Shown here piece after piece: positions 61,319 to 64,000 of a stretch of 64,000 nucleotides of DNA. This DNA is from MFD01275-c22 sp963705885 (GTDB taxonomy: Bacteria; Actinomycetota; Actinomycetes; JACCUZ01). The notes under the pieces are model-generated. The model ran no database searches, was not told the origin of the DNA, and worked only from the letters and a program-made list of their open reading frames with translations. Location of the stretch: NCBI GenBank assembly GCA_963705885.1, contig OY970120.1:868001-932000 (forward strand). Reading direction: 5' to 3'. The number at the start of each line of letters is the position of its first letter. Position 1 is the first letter of the stretch. The position numbers and the translations under genes are program-made.

Positions 61319-63166
61319 GTGACGTCCACGCGCGACCGCGCCACCCCGTCCCGATCCCGCGTTCGTGCCCCCGAGCTGCGTGGTCGGGCCTGGCTGAACA
61401 CGGGTGGGAAGGACCTCAGCCTGGTCGGACTGCGTGGCAAGGTCGTCCTGCTCGACTTCTGGACCTTCTGCTGCATCAACTGCCTGCACGTCCTGGACGA
61501 GCTGCGCCCGCTCGAGGAGAAGCACTCCGACGTCCTCGTGACCGTCGGCGTGCACTCGCCGAAGTTCGCCCACGAGGCCGACCCGGCCGCGCTCGCCGCC
61601 GCCGTCGAGCGCTACGAGGTCCACCACCCGGTGCTCGACGACCCCGACCTGACGACCTGGCAGCACTACGCCGTGCGCGCCTGGCCGACCCTCGTCGTGG
61701 TCGACCCCGAGGGCTACGTCGTGGCCCAGCTGTCCGGCGAGGGCCACGGGCACGCGCTTGGCCGGCTGGTCGCCGACCTCGTCGCCGAGCACGAGGCGAA
61801 GGGCACTTTGCACCGCGGCGACGGCCCGTACGTCCCCCCGCCCGCTCCGGACACCGACCTGCGGTTCCCGGCCAAGGCGCTCGCCCTCCCCGGCGGCACG
61901 TTCCTGGTCGCGGACAGCGGTCACCACTCGCTCGTCGAGCTGGCGGGCGACCTGGAGACCGTGCTGCGCCGCATCGGGTCCGGGGACCGGGGGCTCGTCG
62001 ACGGCGACGGCACGACCGCGCGCTTCGCGGAGCCGCAGGGGCTGGTCGTCCTGCCCCACGACGTGCGCGCGCGGGTCGGCTACGACCTCGTCGTCGCCGA
62101 CACGGCCAACCATGCGCTGCGGGGCGTCCGGCTCGACACCGCCGACGTCCGCACCGTGGCCGGGACGGGTGCGCAGTGGATGCAGGGCGACCCGCTGCCC
62201 GCCTCGGGCGACCCGAGCACGCCCCTGTCGTCGCCGTGGGACCTCGCCTGGTCTCCTGCCCTGCGCCAGGTGGTCGTGGCGATGGCAGGCATCCACCAGC
62301 TCTGGCTGTTCGACCCGGTGGCCGGGACGCTCTCGGCATGGGCCGGGACCACCAACGAGGGTCTGCTCGACGGGCCGGTCGGGGACGCGTGGTTCGCGCA
62401 GCCGTCAGGGCTCGCCGCCGGGGGCGCCGACCGGCTCTGGCTCGCAGACGCCGAGACCTCGTCCCTGCGGCGCGTCGACGATGCTGCCGTGACGACCGTC
62501 GTCGGCAGCGGCCTGTTCGACTTCGGCCACGTCGACGGCCCGGCAGCCGCTGCGCTCCTGCAGCACCCGCTGGGCGTGACCGCCCTACCGGACGGCTCGG
62601 TCGCGGTGTGCGACACGTACAACGGAGCCGTGCGCCGGTTCGACCCCGCAGCGGGCGAGGTGACCACACTGCTGACCGGTCTCGCGGAGCCCAGCGACGC
62701 CGTCCTCGACGGTGAGCACCTTGTCGTCGTGGAGTCCGCCGCCCACCGGCTGACGCGGCTGCGGCTGCCCGACCAGGCCCTCGTCCTGGACGGCGCGGCA
62801 CAGCGCACGCATCGTCCCGTCGTCGAGGTCGCGCCGGGCGAGGTCTCGCTCCGGGTGGTGTTCACGCCGCCGTCGGGCCAGAAGCTCGACGAGCGCCACG
62901 GCCCGGCGACGCGGCTCGTCGTGACCGCCACCCCGCCGGCCCTGCTGCGGGACGGCGAGGGGACGGGCACCGACCTGGCACGGCGCCTCGTCCTCGACCG
63001 GCACGTCGGCGACGGGGTGCTGCACGTCGCGGCGATGGCCGCGTCCTGCGACGACGACGCGGCGGTGGAGTTCCCGGCCTGCCACGTGCACCAGCAGGAC
63101 TGGGGCGTGCCCGTGCGACTCGTTGAGGGAGCGCCGGCAGCCCTGACGCTGGTCCTCGTCAGTTGA
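61319..63166 (+). CDS. Thioredoxin-like and NHL-repeat protein (NHLRC2-like)
   Basis: 615 residues. N-terminal TlpA/thioredoxin-like domain (RAPELRGRAWLNTGG, KVVLLDFWTFCCINCLHVLDELRPLEEKH; Cys pair CINC), then NHL beta-propeller repeats (FLVADSGHHSLVEL, DLVVADTANHALRGV, LWLADAETSSLRRV, VAVCDTYNGAVRRFD) and a C-terminal beta domain. No signal peptide seen. The start may be GTG 61319 or 61262. Function unknown; human NHLRC2 has the same layout. Confidence 0.83.
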   Translation: MTSTRDRATPSRSRVRAPELRGRAWLNTGGKDLSLVGLRGKVVLLDFWTFCCINCLHVLDELRPLEEKHSDVLVTVGVHSPKFAHEADPAALAAAVERYEVHHPVLDDPDLTTWQHYAVRAWPTLVVVDPEGYVVAQLSGEGHGHALGRLVADLVAEHEAKGTLHRGDGPYVPPPAPDTDLRFPAKALALPGGTFLVADSGHHSLVELAGDLETVLRRIGSGDRGLVDGDGTTARFAEPQGLVVLPHDVRARVGYDLVVADTANHALRGVRLDTADVRTVAGTGAQWMQGDPLPASGDPSTPLSSPWDLAWSPALRQVVVAMAGIHQLWLFDPVAGTLSAWAGTTNEGLLDGPVGDAWFAQPSGLAAGGADRLWLADAETSSLRRVDDAAVTTVVGSGLFDFGHVDGPAAAALLQHPLGVTALPDGSVAVCDTYNGAVRRFDPAAGEVTTLLTGLAEPSDAVLDGEHLVVVESAAHRLTRLRLPDQALVLDGAAQRTHRPVVEVAPGEVSLRVVFTPPSGQKLDERHGPATRLVVTATPPALLRDGEGTGTDLARRLVLDRHVGDGVLHVAAMAASCDDDAAVEFPACHVHQQDWGVPVRLVEGAPAALTLVLVS

Positions 63167-63197
63167 GGCTGTCGGTGGCCGGTGCCAGGCTCGAGCC

Positions 63198-63716
63198 GTG
63201 TACGAGACCCCCGACGAGCTGGCCCGGCTCGACGAGCTGCTGACGCGCTCCCTGCGCGGTGCGAGCGAGCACCTGCGCGCGATCGTGACGGAGGGGGAGC
63301 GGACTCTGGACGCCGCGCAGACCGCGACCGTCCTCAGCGGCATGAGGACCCTCTCGGTCGCCACGGTCACCAGGTCCGGAGAGCCGCGCATCAGCGGCGA
63401 GGACGGTCACTTCCTGCACGCGCGATGGGTCTTCACGACCTCCGGGGTCGCGGTCAAGGTGCGCCACCTCCGCGCGCGCCCGGCGGTGTCGGTCGCCCAC
63501 ATCGTCGGGGACGACCTGGGCATCTTCTGCCACGGGCGGGCCGAGTTCCTGGCGCCCGACCACCCGGACTTCCCCGAGATCGAGGAGCATCTCGTGGCCC
63601 ACTACGGGTCGTCGCCGAGCAGCTGGGCCGAGGAGATCGCCTACCTTCGCGTCCAACCGCACTGGATGGTCTCCTACGCCTTCGCCAAGGAGAGGCTGCT
63701 GGCCGAGGCGACCTAG
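63198..63716 (+). CDS. Pyridoxamine 5'-phosphate oxidase-fold protein
   Basis: 172 residues. Split-barrel FMN/F420-binding family: TLSVATVTRSGEPRISG, HFLHARWVFTTSG, VRHLRARPAVSVAHIVGDDLGIFCHGRAEFL. Many actinobacterial members bind F420 or heme rather than acting in vitamin B6 metabolism. GTG 63198. Its stop overlaps the stop of the convergent DUF6458 gene. Confidence 0.83.
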   Translation: MYETPDELARLDELLTRSLRGASEHLRAIVTEGERTLDAAQTATVLSGMRTLSVATVTRSGEPRISGEDGHFLHARWVFTTSGVAVKVRHLRARPAVSVAHIVGDDLGIFCHGRAEFLAPDHPDFPEIEEHLVAHYGSSPSSWAEEIAYLRVQPHWMVSYAFAKERLLAEAT

Positions 63717-64000
63717 CGGCCGTCGCGGTCGCGGACCGTGGGCAGCCGCTGCGTCTGCCCGGCGTAGCCCGGCCGGTGCACGTCGTGCTCGTACCACTCG
63801 TCGGTGCGGTCGTCGTACGTCGAGGGGCGCACCCGTCGGGGACGACGCTGTCGGTGCATCACGACCTGCATCACGAGGAGCAGCACTCCTGACCAGATGA
63901 GGATGAGCCCGAGGTCGAGCACGTCGACGTACTTCTCCACCTCGGCCGGCGGGCGGACGGCGAACGCGAGGACGCCGCCGAGGGCCATGAGGACGACGGC
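63713..64000 (-). CDS. DUF6458-like small membrane protein, truncated by window edge
   Basis: The frame runs beyond the right edge. Visible are MALGGVLAFAVRPPAEVEKYVDVLDLGLILIWSGVLLLVMQVVMHRQRRP, i.e. the end of a first helix, a loop and a second helix, then a charged tail. The pattern resembles DUF6458. ATG 63988 lies within the first helix, so the true start is outside the window. Function unknown. Confidence 0.65.
   Translation of the reverse strand, partial: AVVLMALGGVLAFAVRPPAEVEKYVDVLDLGLILIWSGVLLLVMQVVMHRQRRPRRVRPSTYDDRTDEWYEHDVHRPGYAGQTQRLPTVRDRDGR

Overview
The window is very GC-rich, with short intergenic gaps, many GTG starts and many 4-nt ATGA/GTGA stop-start overlaps. It carries mycothiol-type (DinB/TIGR03083) proteins, an SsgA-like protein, an RsiG-like c-di-GMP-dependent anti-sigma and the rpsF-ssb-rpsR-rplI...dnaB neighbourhood. 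This points to a high-GC actinomycete, probably one with a developmental or sporulation cycle. A finer placement (Geodermatophilales/Frankiales/Kineosporiales-like) is only a guess. All strands, coordinates and motifs were read from the sequence by eye; no database search was run.

Layout. 1-5.3 kb: end of a GT87 membrane glycosyltransferase, a broken AbiEi/DUF559-like gene between two copies of a palindromic repeat, an alanine-racemase-like/FemX pair, and yceI. 5.4-8.7 kb: marR divergent from yceI, endonuclease IV, and the rpsF-ssb-rpsR-rplI operon ending in an 18-bp terminator. 8.7-19.1 kb: an eight-gene minus-strand sugar operon (PfkB kinase, LacI, mannose-6-P-isomerase-like, FGGY kinase, LacD-type aldolase, FrcA-like ATPase, permease, binding protein) in which all seven junctions overlap by 4 nt. 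It diverges from a second LacD-type aldolase plus two small genes, with a perfect LacI operator between them. 19.2-25.9 kb: YHYH lipoprotein, MATE transporter, a dnaB split by two inteins (one class 3 with a dead endonuclease, one class 1 with an intact-looking endonuclease), and an ssgB-like gene.

26-29.9 kb: an mmpL-csoR/cstR-DUF302-tauE group tied together by three GATAC-N8-GTAT(C) operator-like sites, probably a sulfide/persulfide stress regulon. 29.9-32.6 kb: a HAD dehalogenase, a DUF3179 lipoprotein and a frameshifted membrane gene. 32.5-41.5 kb: a minus-strand unit of two flavin disulfide oxidoreductases, a radical SAM protein, a YnjF-like CDP-alcohol phosphatidyltransferase and a YnjB-YnjC-YnjC-YnjD-like ABC transporter. 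Its function is unknown and it is the best candidate here for an undescribed pathway. 41.5-43.9 kb: an ECF sigma factor with two zinc-finger anti-sigma genes, DUF427 and RsiG-like.

43.9-54.6 kb: hisC-like aminotransferase, VOC protein, ABC-F ATPase, PhoD phosphatase, a Pro/Lys/Asp repeat surface protein, and a 2-oxoacid dehydrogenase E1alpha-E1beta-E2 operon ending at a third, perfect copy of the palindromic repeat. 54.6-64 kb: DUF3754 protein, mycothiol-type protein, nitrilase-like hydrolase, serine hydrolase, a second DUF3179 protein, an orphan LacI, a 61-residue protein behind a clear promoter with direct-repeat operators, a thioredoxin-NHL protein, a PPOX-fold protein and the start-less end of a DUF6458 membrane protein. 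No rRNA, tRNA, CRISPR array, transposase or prophage was recognised.
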